This document shows positions 35,186-43,760 of a stretch of DNA of 57,434 nucleotides, piece by piece. Below the pieces are notes generated by a model, which was not told where the DNA came from, ran no database searches, and saw nothing but the letters and a program-made list of their open reading frames with translations. This stretch comes from a bacterium BMS3Bbin03 (GTDB lineage Bacteria > Zhuqueibacterota > JdFR-76 > BMS3Abin05): positions 1 to 57,434 of the forward strand of contig BDTM01000040.1 of the NCBI GenBank assembly GCA_002898015.1, read 5' to 3'. The position numbers and the translations under genes were made by a program. Position 1 is the stretch's first letter. Each line of letters begins with the position of its first letter.

Positions 35186-36013
35186 ATGACTTTCAACTAT
35201 GATGAATATGTGAGAACCGAAACCATCCCGCACATGTGGTGTCCGGGCTGCGGAATTGGAATTGTTATGAAATCGATCATTCGTGCGTTTACGGCGCTCA
35301 AATGGGATAAAAATGACATTGCTTTTGTCTCCGGAATTGGCTGTACCAGCCGGATGCCCGGCTACATGGATATGAACACGCTGCACACAACCCACGGGCG
35401 TGCACTCGCATTTGCAACCGGCATCAAGCTGGCCCATCCTGAAAAACATGTCGTTGTGGTGGGAGGAGACGGTGATGCCACAGCCATTGGCGGAAATCAC
35501 CTGATTCATGCCGCAAGACGAAATATCGATATCACATTAATCATAAACGACAATGCCATTTACGGCATGACCGGCGGTCAGTATTCACCGACAACACCGC
35601 CCCACATGATTGCCAGTACGGCGCCTTACGGGATGGTGGAACCCAATTTTGACATCGCAAAATTGGTGATGGGCGCCGGGGCGACTTATGTGGCCAGAGA
35701 AACCATTTCAAAAGGGATCATGCTTGAGAAATACATCAAAACCGGCCTGGCACACAAAGGGTTTAGTGTGATTGTGGCCGAATCGACCTGTCCGATTCAA
35801 TTTGGGCGCCGAAATCGTCTGGCTGACCCCGTGGAACTCATGCATTGGCTGAAGAACCGCGGTGTTCCCAAAACAAAAGCGGCCGGAATGGCACCGGAAG
35901 AACTTCAAGACCGGTTTGTAACCGGAGAACTCTTTCGGGATGATTCCCGCCCTGAATTTACGGAAGTTTATCAACAGGTTATTGACGCAGCAATGAAAAA
36001 GGAGAATAAATAA
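35186..36013 (+). CDS. korB: 2-oxoglutarate:ferredoxin oxidoreductase beta subunit (TPP-binding)
   Basis: Beta subunit of 275 residues that binds thiamine diphosphate. 'MWCPGCGIGI' near residue 14 has the conserved cysteine pair, 'FVSGIGCTSRMPGY' near 47 is the family loop, and 'GGDGDATAIGGNH' through 'NDNAIYGMTGGQ' near 90-130 is the TPP motif with its Mg ligands. The ATG at 35186 is supported by AGGAGG at about 35171; an upstream TTG at 35177 is less likely. Confidence 0.94.
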   Translation: MTFNYDEYVRTETIPHMWCPGCGIGIVMKSIIRAFTALKWDKNDIAFVSGIGCTSRMPGYMDMNTLHTTHGRALAFATGIKLAHPEKHVVVVGGDGDATAIGGNHLIHAARRNIDITLIINDNAIYGMTGGQYSPTTPPHMIASTAPYGMVEPNFDIAKLVMGAGATYVARETISKGIMLEKYIKTGLAHKGFSVIVAESTCPIQFGRRNRLADPVELMHWLKNRGVPKTKAAGMAPEELQDRFVTGELFRDDSRPEFTEVYQQVIDAAMKKENK

Positions 36014-36014
36014 A

Positions 36015-36620
36015 ATGTCTAATCGAGTTGAACTTCGATTCAGTGGGGTCGGAGGCCAGGGTGCCATTTTAGCCGGCGCCATTTTGGCCGAAGCGGCGGT
36101 CTATTTTGACGGCAAATACGCGCTTCAAAGTCCGACTTACACGGCTCAGGTGCGCGGAGGCGCTACAAAAGTTGATGTGATTATTTCAAGTGATCCGATC
36201 ATTTTTCCACAAACCTCTGAAATCAACTTTTATCTGGCATTTGCACAGCGGGCTTACGACCGGTTTTACGGCGGGAATAATCCGGGCAATCGTTTCTTCA
36301 GGGACATGACCGAGGACGCGATTGTTCTGGTTGATTCGGATCTGGTGACAAATTTCAATGATCCCCCTCACCGGGTTATCAAATTGCCTATTCTGCAGTT
36401 GGCGCTGAAAGAATTGGGAAGAACCGTATTTTCAAACGTTCTGGCTCTCGGTATTGTCACCGGTATTACAAAAGTCGTGTCTGACGAGGCGATTGTGAAT
36501 GCAGTGAAACGCCGTGCGCCCCGGGGGACGGAAGAGATGAATTTGAAAGCGCTGAATATCGGATTTAATTTTGCAAAAAAATATATGGAACAGAAGTCCA
36601 TTGACCCCGTGACGGTTTAA
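36015..36620 (+). CDS. korC: 2-oxoglutarate:ferredoxin oxidoreductase gamma subunit
   Basis: Gamma subunit of 201 residues with the family start 'ELRFSGVGGQGAILAGAILAEAA', then 'SPTYTAQVRGGATKVDVIIS' near 40 and 'NVLALGIVTGITKVV' near 140. It completes a four-subunit enzyme with korD, korA and korB. The ATG is one base from the korB stop and AAGGAGAA precedes it. Order D-A-B-C is common in anaerobes that use this enzyme in a reductive or ferredoxin-linked TCA cycle. Confidence 0.93.
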   Translation: MSNRVELRFSGVGGQGAILAGAILAEAAVYFDGKYALQSPTYTAQVRGGATKVDVIISSDPIIFPQTSEINFYLAFAQRAYDRFYGGNNPGNRFFRDMTEDAIVLVDSDLVTNFNDPPHRVIKLPILQLALKELGRTVFSNVLALGIVTGITKVVSDEAIVNAVKRRAPRGTEEMNLKALNIGFNFAKKYMEQKSIDPVTV

Positions 36621-36663
36621 AATAATGAGGGTCGTCTATCGATGAAAAGAGAAGGAGGCTGGT

Positions 36664-37089
36664 TTGGTTCAACGTACATTGGCAATTCTGAAGCCGGATT
36701 GCGTCCGGAAGAATTTTACAGGAAAAGTCATAGATCAGATTGTAAATGCCGGTTTTAAAATAGTGGGTATGAAAATGGTTACCATGGATGCCAAAACGGC
36801 AGGGGAGTTTTATGCCGTTCACAAAGAGCGTCCTTTTTATAAAAGTCTGGTTGAATTTATGTCTTCGGGACGGTGCATCCCGCTGGTGCTGGAAAAAGAA
36901 CGCGCCATCGAAGATTTTCGCGAATTGATTGGGGCCACCGACCCCGCTGAAGCGGAATCGGGCACGGTCCGGAAACTGTACGCCGAAAGCAAACAGGACA
37001 ACATTGTACACGGATCGGATTCTCAGGAAAATGCAGTAACGGAAATTCATTTCTTCTTTTCTGAAAGAGAATTAATTCCCAATAGCTGA
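36664..37089 (+). CDS. ndk: Nucleoside diphosphate kinase
   Basis: Enzyme of 141 residues that moves the gamma phosphate between NTPs and NDPs via phospho-histidine H116 in 'NIVHGSDS'. 'RTLAILKPD' at 4-12, '[10 protein letters not shown]' near 57 and 'SGTVRKLY' near 100 are conserved. The start is TTG at 36664 behind AAGGAGG. Being the last gene after succinyl-CoA synthetase and the kor genes, it could pass the NTP formed by sucCD to other nucleotides. Confidence 0.95.
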   Translation: MVQRTLAILKPDCVRKNFTGKVIDQIVNAGFKIVGMKMVTMDAKTAGEFYAVHKERPFYKSLVEFMSSGRCIPLVLEKERAIEDFRELIGATDPAEAESGTVRKLYAESKQDNIVHGSDSQENAVTEIHFFFSERELIPNS

Positions 37090-37102
37090 ATCTGATTACT
37101 CG

Positions 37103-37155
37103 AAATCCCCGAAAGTTTTTTCCTTATTTAAAAGAGGCGCTTCGGGGATTTTCTT
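37103..37155 (+). terminator. Probable terminator after ndk
   Basis: AAATCCCCGAA (37103-37113) pairs perfectly with TTCGGGGATTT (37141-37151), followed by a short T-rich tail. The loop of 27 bases is longer than usual, so termination strength is uncertain. Confidence 0.6.
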
Positions 37156-37337
37156 ATTCGATTTAGGCGATTCAGGCCGGAGCACTGAACCCGGGTTTTG
37201 CCGTAAAGGCGTGTTAAATTTTAAAAAACTTTTGCAATTTAGAGATTTTTAGATTAAATTGTTCTGAATTTTTAGGGGAATAAAGTTTAAAAAATGGTTT
37301 AATGATAAATCCAATCTGTTCCATTTTAAAATAATTC

Positions 37338-37366
37338 TTGACTGATTGGCTTTTTTTTTATACATT
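37338..37366 (+). promoter_or_regulatory. Promoter for the yceD-rpmF-plsX-fab operon
   Basis: TTGACT at 37338-37343, a 17-base T-rich spacer and TACATT at 37361-37366; TATACA at 37359-37364 is an alternative -10 with a 15-base spacer. Transcription would begin within about ten bases of the yceD ATG at 37381, which has no Shine-Dalgarno site, so the first mRNA may be leaderless. Confidence 0.55.
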
Positions 37367-37380
37367 TAAAACTATTTAAA

Positions 37381-37902
37381 ATGAAGATAAAAGTTTCGCA
37401 TTTAGCCATCGGCCTTCATGAATTGGCTTTTGAAGAGACTATCAACGCGCTTGATATTGAAGGCAAACAGAGATTTCCCAATCCGATTTTTATTGATATA
37501 AAAATCGATAAGGAATACGCCAATTTATTGTTTAAAATAAGGGTTCGCACGCTGGCACATCTGACATGTGACCGGTGCCTGAATGAATTTGATCTGGAAA
37601 TCGGCGAAGAAACACAAGTCCTTTTTTCAAGGGAACAACCGCTCGGTGAGTATCGTGAACAATTTAGTCATGACGAAGGTGAAATGCGTCCCATTTTGCC
37701 GGATATGGATATGATCGATATTGCGAAAGATGTTCGCGATACACTTCTGCTGGCCGTACCGATGAAAGCGCTGTGTGAACCCGGCTGCAAAGGATTATGT
37801 CCGGTGTGTGGTGTGAACCTCAATCGGGAAACCTGCCATCATGAGTCTGAAAAGATCGATCCGCGGTGGGCAAAATTAAAAGGTTTGTTGAACAGCAATT
37901 AA
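37381..37902 (+). CDS. yceD: YceD/DUF177-family protein
   Basis: A 173-residue protein of the YceD family, almost always encoded just before rpmF, and linked in other bacteria to 23S rRNA or ribosome maturation. A conserved 'CDRCLNEF' near residue 62 and a C-terminal 'PGCKGLCPVCGVNLN' near 138-152 give two cysteine pairs that may bind zinc. The ATG is preceded by AT-rich sequence with no ribosome site and lies close to the predicted promoter. Downstream rpmF follows within 50 bp. Confidence 0.88.
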   Translation: MKIKVSHLAIGLHELAFEETINALDIEGKQRFPNPIFIDIKIDKEYANLLFKIRVRTLAHLTCDRCLNEFDLEIGEETQVLFSREQPLGEYREQFSHDEGEMRPILPDMDMIDIAKDVRDTLLLAVPMKALCEPGCKGLCPVCGVNLNRETCHHESEKIDPRWAKLKGLLNSN

Positions 37903-37951
37903 GATTTAAATTTTGATCTGCATTTGTTTTGAAAGGAATGGAACAGAAAAA

Positions 37952-38134
37952 ATGGCAAATCCGAAACGAAAAACATCGAAAGCCCGCCGGGACAGACGAC
38001 GGACTCACTGGAAATTGAGTGCTCCCAATGTGGTTGAATGTCCGCATTGTCATCAGCCGAAGTTAACGCATCGTGCGTGCCCCAATTGCGGCTATTACGG
38101 TGACCGAATGGTTTACACACCAAGGGAAACTTAA
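37952..38134 (+). CDS. rpmF: Ribosomal protein L32 (zinc-binding form)
   Basis: A 60-residue large-subunit protein: 'MANPKRKTSKARRDRRRTHW' then 'CPHCHQPK' and 'CPNCGYY', two CxxC pairs of a zinc ribbon. The ATG at 37952 matches the universal MA-P-KRK start, and AAAGGAA is upstream. Its place between yceD and plsX is highly conserved and couples ribosome and lipid synthesis. Confidence 0.96.
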   Translation: MANPKRKTSKARRDRRRTHWKLSAPNVVECPHCHQPKLTHRACPNCGYYGDRMVYTPRET

Positions 38135-38159
38135 AAATTAACCGGGAACCCTGCAATCC

Positions 38160-39167
38160 ATGAAAATAGCTGTTGATGCAATGGGTGGGGATTATGCCCC
38201 TGGAGCGATCGTTGAAGGTGCTGTTCAGGCAGCCAGAGTAGCAAAAGGGCGTTATGGAATTGTTTTGGTCGGGGATGAATTAAAGATAAAAAAAGAGCTG
38301 GAGGGGTTAAATGCATCAAATTTAACGGGCATTGAAATTGTGCACGCCTCCGAGATCATTGATATGCACGATTCTCCTACGGATGCGATCAAAAAGAAAA
38401 AAGATGCATCGATGGTCGTTGCCGCAAGACTTCAAAAAGAGGGTGAAGTACAGGCTGTTGTGAGTGCCGGGAACACAGGCGCTTTTATGGCCGCTTCTTT
38501 ATTCAGTCTCGGCCGGCTGCGGGGTGTAAAAAGGCCTGGTCTGGGTTCTTTTATTCCGAATGAAAAGGGGATGTCGGTTGTGATCGACGTGGGGGCAAAT
38601 TCTGATTGTAAATCATTACATTTATTGCAATTCGGAATCATGGGTTCTCTTTATGTCCGCCATATTTTTGATACGGAAAACCCGCGGGTCGGACTGCTCA
38701 GCAATGGTGAAGAAGAAAGCAAGGGGAACGCTTTGACAAAAGAAGCCCATAAACTCTTAAAAAGCAGCCGGTTAAATTTTATCGGCAATGTGGAAGGCCG
38801 GGACATTTTAAAAGGCACGGCGGAAGTCATCGTTTGTGACGGGTTTGTGGGAAATATTGTGTTAAAGTTCGCCGAGAGTATCGTCGGGATGCTTAAGAAT
38901 ACGATTAAAAAAAGTATCGGCAAAAATATTTTGTCTAATTTGGGAGCAATTCTCATGCGTCCGGCTTTCCATCAACTCTCAAAATTAATGGATTACCAGG
39001 AATATGGGGGGGTCCCTCTGCTGGGGGTGAATGGTGTCAGCATTGTCTGCCACGGGAGTTCGTCTCCCAAGGCGATTCGAAACGCCATTCGGGAAGCTGA
39101 AAAAATGAATAATCGAAATGTCAATCGGTTAATAGAAGTGGAAATCGAAAAAAATCCGGGAGTGTAG
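38160..39167 (+). CDS. plsX: Phosphate acyltransferase PlsX
   Basis: Enzyme that converts acyl-ACP to acyl-phosphate for phosphatidic acid synthesis. 335 residues with 'IAVDAMGGDYAPGAIVEGA' at the N-terminus, 'SAGNTGAFMAASLF' near 100, 'DVGANSDCK' near 143, 'NGEEESKGNA' near 182 and 'CDGFVGNIVLKF' near 225. All are family signatures. It starts 25 bp after rpmF and ends two bases before fabH. Confidence 0.96.
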   Translation: MKIAVDAMGGDYAPGAIVEGAVQAARVAKGRYGIVLVGDELKIKKELEGLNASNLTGIEIVHASEIIDMHDSPTDAIKKKKDASMVVAARLQKEGEVQAVVSAGNTGAFMAASLFSLGRLRGVKRPGLGSFIPNEKGMSVVIDVGANSDCKSLHLLQFGIMGSLYVRHIFDTENPRVGLLSNGEEESKGNALTKEAHKLLKSSRLNFIGNVEGRDILKGTAEVIVCDGFVGNIVLKFAESIVGMLKNTIKKSIGKNILSNLGAILMRPAFHQLSKLMDYQEYGGVPLLGVNGVSIVCHGSSSPKAIRNAIREAEKMNNRNVNRLIEVEIEKNPGV

Positions 39168-39169
39168 AT

Positions 39170-40159
39170 TTGTCAAAAGAAATAGTCGCAATGCTCACCG
39201 GCACGGGTCATGCGGTTCCGGAAAGGGTGTTAACGAATCGTCAACTGGCCGAGATGGTTGATACCTCGGACGAATGGATTCGAACCCGGACGGGCATCGT
39301 TGAACGCCACATTGCGGATGATAACAAAGGGACTTCCGATTATGCGGCTCTGGCTGCGAAGGAAGCTCTGGAAGAAGCGAATCTGGCGCCGGAAGAGCTG
39401 GATTTAATCCTCTTAGGAACAGTGACCCCGGATATGTATTTCCCCTCTGCCGCATGTTTCCTGCAAAATAAGATTGGGGCCGTCAACGCAGCGGCTCTCG
39501 ATATTAGCGCCGCTTGTTCGGGCTTTTTATATGGATTAACACTTGCAGAAGGGATGATTGCCGCCGGGAAGTATAAAAATATTCTGGTCATAGGTGCCGA
39601 GCTGCTCAGCCGGGTGACGGATTGGACCGACCGGGCCACGTGCGTCCTTTTTGGTGATGGTGCGGGTGCAGCGGTTTTGCAGCCCTCAGATGGTGAAAGA
39701 GGCATTATTGGCTCCTACATTAAAAGCGACGGAAGATTGTGGCAGCTTCTCAATATGCCGGGAGGCGGATCTTTGCTGCCGCCCGCAAAAGCCGCGGAAG
39801 ATCCTGCCCCGTTCCATATCAAAATGGAGGGCCGGGAGGTCTTTCGCCATGCCGTCACCCTGATGGGTGAATCAGCGGTTCACGTGATGAAGGCGGCGGG
39901 AATAACCGGCGAAGACCTGGATTTATTCATCCCCCATCAAGCGAATTTGCGAATCATCCAGGCCATTGCCAAACGGCTGAATATTCCCGATAAAAAGGTG
40001 TATGTAAATCTGGATAAGTACGGCAATACGTCTGCGGCATCCATTCCGATTGCGTTAAATGAGGCCCGCAAAAATGGCCGGATTAAACCCGGAAATCTGA
40101 TTCTGACTGCGGCGTTTGGTGCCGGTTTTACATGGAGCTCGGTGCTTTTTCGCATGTAA
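39170..40159 (+). CDS. fabH: 3-oxoacyl-ACP synthase III FabH
   Basis: Condensing enzyme that starts fatty-acid chains from acetyl-CoA and malonyl-ACP. 329 residues with the catalytic cysteine C116 in 'SAACSGFLYG', histidine H256 in 'IPHQANLRI', and an asparagine in 'YGNTSAASIPIAL'. The N-terminal 'GTGHAVPERVLTN' is typical. It starts at a TTG (39170) two bases after plsX, so it depends on translational coupling. fabD, usually next, is displaced by a lipoprotein gene. Confidence 0.95.
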   Translation: MSKEIVAMLTGTGHAVPERVLTNRQLAEMVDTSDEWIRTRTGIVERHIADDNKGTSDYAALAAKEALEEANLAPEELDLILLGTVTPDMYFPSAACFLQNKIGAVNAAALDISAACSGFLYGLTLAEGMIAAGKYKNILVIGAELLSRVTDWTDRATCVLFGDGAGAAVLQPSDGERGIIGSYIKSDGRLWQLLNMPGGGSLLPPAKAAEDPAPFHIKMEGREVFRHAVTLMGESAVHVMKAAGITGEDLDLFIPHQANLRIIQAIAKRLNIPDKKVYVNLDKYGNTSAASIPIALNEARKNGRIKPGNLILTAAFGAGFTWSSVLFRM

Positions 40160-40345
40160 TTTCCGGTCTGTCGTTTGAACTGCCGGACGCCTGCGTTCAG
40201 AGAAAATGACTCGACAGTCTGTGCTCTGTATTCGAATTACCGTCATTTGTCTGTTTTAGGGGAATCGTGTGTGTTAATGCGTCGCCGGTAAGATAATCAA
40301 ATAACTCAACAAGTAAGTCGATCACGAAAATTACAGGGTGTAACG

Positions 40346-41404
40346 ATGCGTTCTTTTACAAAATTCAAGCTTTTTGCTTTAATTTTTACGAGTATTTTTA
40401 TGGGTGCTGCCTGTGCTCCGACTAGGGTTCCGGTTCGGGTCATGAAGCCCGCCCGGGTCGATTTAAAGGGTATTCATCGTGTGGCTGTGACGGAATTTAG
40501 CGGGCCGGGTCAATCCGGAGAATTGGCAGTCAGTATTTTAAACACAAAGCTGCTGAATTCAAACTACTTTGATGTACTTGAACGCGAGAAACTACAAGAT
40601 GTTATGCAGGAATATCGGCTTTCGATGGCCGGTATTACCAATCCGGATAACGCCAAAAAGATTGGCCAGTTGTTGGGCGTCGACGGCATCATCACCGGAG
40701 CAGTCACGGCGTATTCTGTCGAAGATGAAAACGGCAAGGAGCGGGTCAAAGAACGGATTTGGACGGGAAAATACGAAAAAGATGCCAAAGGAAATTTTAT
40801 TTACGAAAAAGATATTTTCGGTAAGAAACATAAAAAGAAAGTCTACAAGCAGCAATTCGTTACCCATTATTACAAGATCCGCAGGGGGACGGTTACCATT
40901 ACGTTTCGGGTTGTCGATGTGAGAACCGGTGAAATCCTCACGGCCAAAACCTACAGCCGGAATTATACCAGTTCCAAAGTGCGGGACGGTCGGGGAAGGC
41001 TTAAAGCACAGGATGCCATTTTAACCGATCTGACCAATGCGGTTGTGGGTGAGTTCGTAAAAGATATTGCGCCCTACAAAGTGGTTTTAAAGCGAGTCAT
41101 TCTGGGGGGTCCCGGACCAATCGATATGGGGAAAAAGATGGCTAAAAATAATTTATGGCCGGAAGCCACAAAACAGTGGGAGCAGGCGGTCAAACTATTT
41201 CCCAATAAACCGGAAGCATTTTATGATTTGGGGCTGGCGTATGAAGTTCAGGGACGTTTGAAAGATGCTGAAAAAATGTACCGGAAAGCCGTCCAATTAA
41301 AACCGGACAAATTGTTTATGAAAACGCTTTCGAATGTTCGACAGGCCGAACGGGAACGTTTAAGATTGGAACAGCAATTACAGGGAAGGAAGCTGCGGCG
41401 GTAA
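40346..41404 (+). CDS. CsgG-like lipoprotein with C-terminal TPR repeats
   Basis: A 352-residue outer-envelope lipoprotein. The signal peptide ends in a lipobox (G-A-A-C near residue 24). Residues about 40-230 resemble the CsgG domain: 'RVAVTEFSGPGQSG', 'VLEREKLQDVMQEYRLS' and 'GQLLGVDGIITGAVT', with an inserted charged loop (about 135-175) before 'VTITFRVVDVRTGEIL'. The C-terminal 80 residues hold about two TPR units ('PEAFYDLGLAYEVQGRLKDAEKMYRKAVQLKP'-type, read in parts). Related proteins act in secretion or envelope assembly; the role here is unknown. It splits the fab cluster and overlaps the fabD start by one base. Confidence 0.82.
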   Translation: MRSFTKFKLFALIFTSIFMGAACAPTRVPVRVMKPARVDLKGIHRVAVTEFSGPGQSGELAVSILNTKLLNSNYFDVLEREKLQDVMQEYRLSMAGITNPDNAKKIGQLLGVDGIITGAVTAYSVEDENGKERVKERIWTGKYEKDAKGNFIYEKDIFGKKHKKKVYKQQFVTHYYKIRRGTVTITFRVVDVRTGEILTAKTYSRNYTSSKVRDGRGRLKAQDAILTDLTNAVVGEFVKDIAPYKVVLKRVILGGPGPIDMGKKMAKNNLWPEATKQWEQAVKLFPNKPEAFYDLGLAYEVQGRLKDAEKMYRKAVQLKPDKLFMKTLSNVRQAERERLRLEQQLQGRKLRR

Positions 41405-42324
41405 TGCTTGCGTTTGTTTTTCCCGGACAGGGATCGCAACAGATCGGAATGGGTGCCGATTTATTTGAAGCAAATGATCTGGCGCGGACGTTTTATGATC
41501 GAGCAAATGAGGTGCTGGGCTTTGACTTGCAAAAGATCTCTTTCGAGGGACCGGAGGAGACGCTGAAACAGACGCGCGTCACGCAGCCCGCACTATTTGT
41601 ACACAGCGTGATTGTTGACAGGCTTCTGAAACAGAAAGGGTTTCAGCCGGAAATTGTAGCCGGCCATAGTTTGGGAGAATATTCCGCTGTTGTATCTGCC
41701 GGAGTCCTGAATTTTGAAGACGCGTTACGCCTGGTTAAATTGCGCGGGGAATTGATGCAGCACGCCGGAGAAAAGCAGCCCGGTGCCATGGCGGCTGTCA
41801 TTGGCCTGCCGGAAGAAGCGGTGCAGGAGGTCTGTGACGAAGCCTCTTCGGCAGGTGTGGTTGTGCCGGCCAATTTTAATTCGCCCGCCCAGATCGTCAT
41901 CTCGGGTTCGGCAGAGGGTGTGCACCGGGCCATGGAATTGGCAAAGGCCAGGGGCGCCAAACGCACGGTTGAATTGGTTGTGAGCGGAGCCTTTCATTCT
42001 CCGTTAATGGCGGATGCTGTGGAGGAACTGAGGGCTGCTCTTGAAAAATCCGATTTTCGGATACCGAAAATTCCAATTGTCCCGAATGTAACGGCGCAGG
42101 CCACAAGTGACCCGCAGGAGATCCGTTTGCAATTGGTGCGGCAATTAACCCGGCCGGTCCGGTGGGTGGAAAGTGTTCGGGCAATGATCGCAAAAGGCAC
42201 CGTACGGTTTTATGAAGTGGGCGCCGGGCGTGTTCTGACCGGCCTGATCAAACGAATCGACAGGCGTGTTCCCTGTACGCCGGTCGGGACGTTACAGGAT
42301 TTAGAAAAAGCAGTCCTTCCGTAA
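41404..42324 (+). CDS. fabD: Malonyl-CoA:ACP transacylase FabD
   Basis: Loads malonate from CoA onto ACP for fatty-acid synthesis. 306 residues with 'FVFPGQGSQQIGMG' at the N-terminus, the catalytic serine S89 in 'GHSLGEYSA', 'QPALFVHSV' near 61, and the histidine region 'VSGAFHSPLM' near 197. The ATG shares its A with the stop of the preceding lipoprotein gene, so the two are translated from one message. Confidence 0.96.
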   Translation: MLAFVFPGQGSQQIGMGADLFEANDLARTFYDRANEVLGFDLQKISFEGPEETLKQTRVTQPALFVHSVIVDRLLKQKGFQPEIVAGHSLGEYSAVVSAGVLNFEDALRLVKLRGELMQHAGEKQPGAMAAVIGLPEEAVQEVCDEASSAGVVVPANFNSPAQIVISGSAEGVHRAMELAKARGAKRTVELVVSGAFHSPLMADAVEELRAALEKSDFRIPKIPIVPNVTAQATSDPQEIRLQLVRQLTRPVRWVESVRAMIAKGTVRFYEVGAGRVLTGLIKRIDRRVPCTPVGTLQDLEKAVLP

Positions 42325-42339
42325 ATAGCAGGAAATCGT

Positions 42340-43086
42340 ATGAAAAGACTTTCGGGAAAAGTTGTTGTAATCACCGGCGCTGCCAGAGGAATCGGCCGGG
42401 CCATTGCCCTTCGGCTTGCCGGAGAAGGGGCGAACGTAGCCCTCGTCACCCGTTCAAGCGTCGATAAGCTGGCGGAAGTGGCGCAGACAATCGAGGCTGC
42501 AAATGGACAGGCTTTGACCATTCAGGCGGATGTTTCCGGTGTCGACGATGCGAAACGCATTATTTCCGAAACAACCGAAAAGTTCGGCAGAATCGACATT
42601 CTTGTGAACAATGCGGGAATCACGAAAGACAATCTTTTAGTTCGGTTAAAAGAGCGTGATTGGGACGATGTGATCAATGTGAATTTAAAAGGCACCTTTA
42701 ATTGTCTTAAAGCGGCAGCCCGCCCCATGATGCGGCAGCGATCCGGGAAAATTATCAACATTACGTCCGTCGTCGGTATTATGGGAAATGCCGGACAGGT
42801 GAATTATGCGGCCTCAAAAGCGGGCATTATCGGGTTAACAAAATCAGCCGCAAAAGAATTGTCGGCATGGAACATTACGGTGAATGCGGTGGCCCCCGGA
42901 TTTGTGGAGACCGATATGACGGAATCTCTTCCGGAAGACGCCAAAAATATGATGCTTCAGTGGATTCCGCTCAAGCGCCCCGGGCAGCCGGCAGATGTGG
43001 CGGGTGTGGTGGCGTTTCTCTGCTCCGAAGATGCCGATTATATAACAGGGCAGATCGTTCAGGTGGACGGCGGAATGAGGATGTAG
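42340..43086 (+). CDS. fabG: 3-oxoacyl-ACP reductase FabG
   Basis: Short-chain dehydrogenase (248 residues) that reduces 3-oxoacyl-ACP with NADPH. 'ITGAARGIGRAIA' near residue 11 is the nucleotide site, 'LVNNAGITKD' near 86 the structural motif, 'NITSVVG' gives the catalytic serine, and 'YAASKAG' the Tyr/Lys pair near 152-156. 'DYITGQIVQVDGGMRM' closes it, as is usual in FabG. It follows fabD by 15 bp. Confidence 0.95.
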   Translation: MKRLSGKVVVITGAARGIGRAIALRLAGEGANVALVTRSSVDKLAEVAQTIEAANGQALTIQADVSGVDDAKRIISETTEKFGRIDILVNNAGITKDNLLVRLKERDWDDVINVNLKGTFNCLKAAARPMMRQRSGKIINITSVVGIMGNAGQVNYAASKAGIIGLTKSAAKELSAWNITVNAVAPGFVETDMTESLPEDAKNMMLQWIPLKRPGQPADVAGVVAFLCSEDADYITGQIVQVDGGMRM

Positions 43087-43226
43087 AGCTTATTAACGTT
43101 ATTGAGCGTCATGAACCCTTGTCCGCTCAATGTTTGTATTTGATACCGTTAGAATTAAGGAAAATGTTCCCCCGGAAATGTGCGGGAGCATTTTAACAGC
43201 GAACCAAAAATGGAGGTACAGAACGC

Positions 43227-43460
43227 ATGGCAGTTGATGATCGGGTAAAAGAAATTATTGTGGATCAACTGGGTGTGGATCCAAACCAAGTAACAGAAGA
43301 TGCTCATTTTATTGAAGATCTGGGCGCCGACTCATTGGATACCGTCGAACTCGTGATGGCCTTTGAAGAAGAGTTTGGAATCGAAATCCCCGATGAAGAT
43401 GCCGAAAAAATGACCACGGTCGGCAAGGCTATTGAATATCTTCATCAGAAATTGAAATAA
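43227..43460 (+). CDS. acpP: Acyl carrier protein
   Basis: A 77-residue acidic carrier of growing acyl chains. The phosphopantetheine site is S36 in '[11 protein letters not shown]'. '[16 protein letters not shown]' and '[17 protein letters not shown]' are typical helices. GGAGG precedes the ATG. It lies 140 bp after fabG, and that gap shows no gene. Confidence 0.97.
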   Translation: MAVDDRVKEIIVDQLGVDPNQVTEDAHFIEDLGADSLDTVELVMAFEEEFGIEIPDEDAEKMTTVGKAIEYLHQKLK

Positions 43461-43495
43461 AAATCTCTCTTTCATTCGAAATTGGCCGGATCAGG

Positions 43496-43576
43496 GGACA
43501 TCTGCTTAAAGAATAGTGGATTTGTGTTTTTTTATTTGGGTCAATCAATAAAGACGGTTGCCCGGTGCAGGTGTCC
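43496..43576. repeat. Inverted repeat before fabF
   Basis: GGACATCTGC (43496-43505) and GCAGGTGTCC (43567-43576) are inverted with one mismatch and a 61-base interval. It lies just ahead of the promoter candidate, where an activator or looping repressor could bind. It may also be chance. Confidence 0.4.
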
Positions 43577-43582
43577 TTTCTG

Positions 43583-43612
43583 TTGACAGACTGTCCGAAA
43601 ATAAGCGATAGT
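43583..43612 (+). promoter_or_regulatory. Promoter candidate for fabF-rnc
   Basis: A perfect TTGACA -35 at 43583-43588 is followed, 18 bases later, by GATAGT (43607-43612), a fair -10. The fabF ATG is about 150 bp downstream. Confidence 0.5.
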
Positions 43613-43760
43613 GGTCACGCACACCTTTTACTTGCGATTGAATGATTCAATTAAAATGAGATGGGTTTTATTCAAAGGCCGGAAGCTTAAATTGCAAATC
43701 CGGACAGCCGACTGAGTTAAAGGTCAAGGGAAGTTTCAAATCAGAAGGAAAGGATTCAGT

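Larger units (their letters stand above)
37090..37380. other. Gap between ndk and yceD
   Basis: 291 bp without a gene. It holds the ndk terminator at 37103-37155 and the yceD promoter at 37338-37366. AT-rich sequence lies between. Confidence 0.7.
43461..43760. other. Gap between acpP and fabF with dyad and promoter
   Basis: 300 bp without a gene. It contains an imperfect 10-bp inverted repeat (43496-43505 and 43567-43576) and a promoter candidate at 43583-43612. The gap is long for this otherwise tight cluster, suggesting that fabF is controlled separately. Confidence 0.6.
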
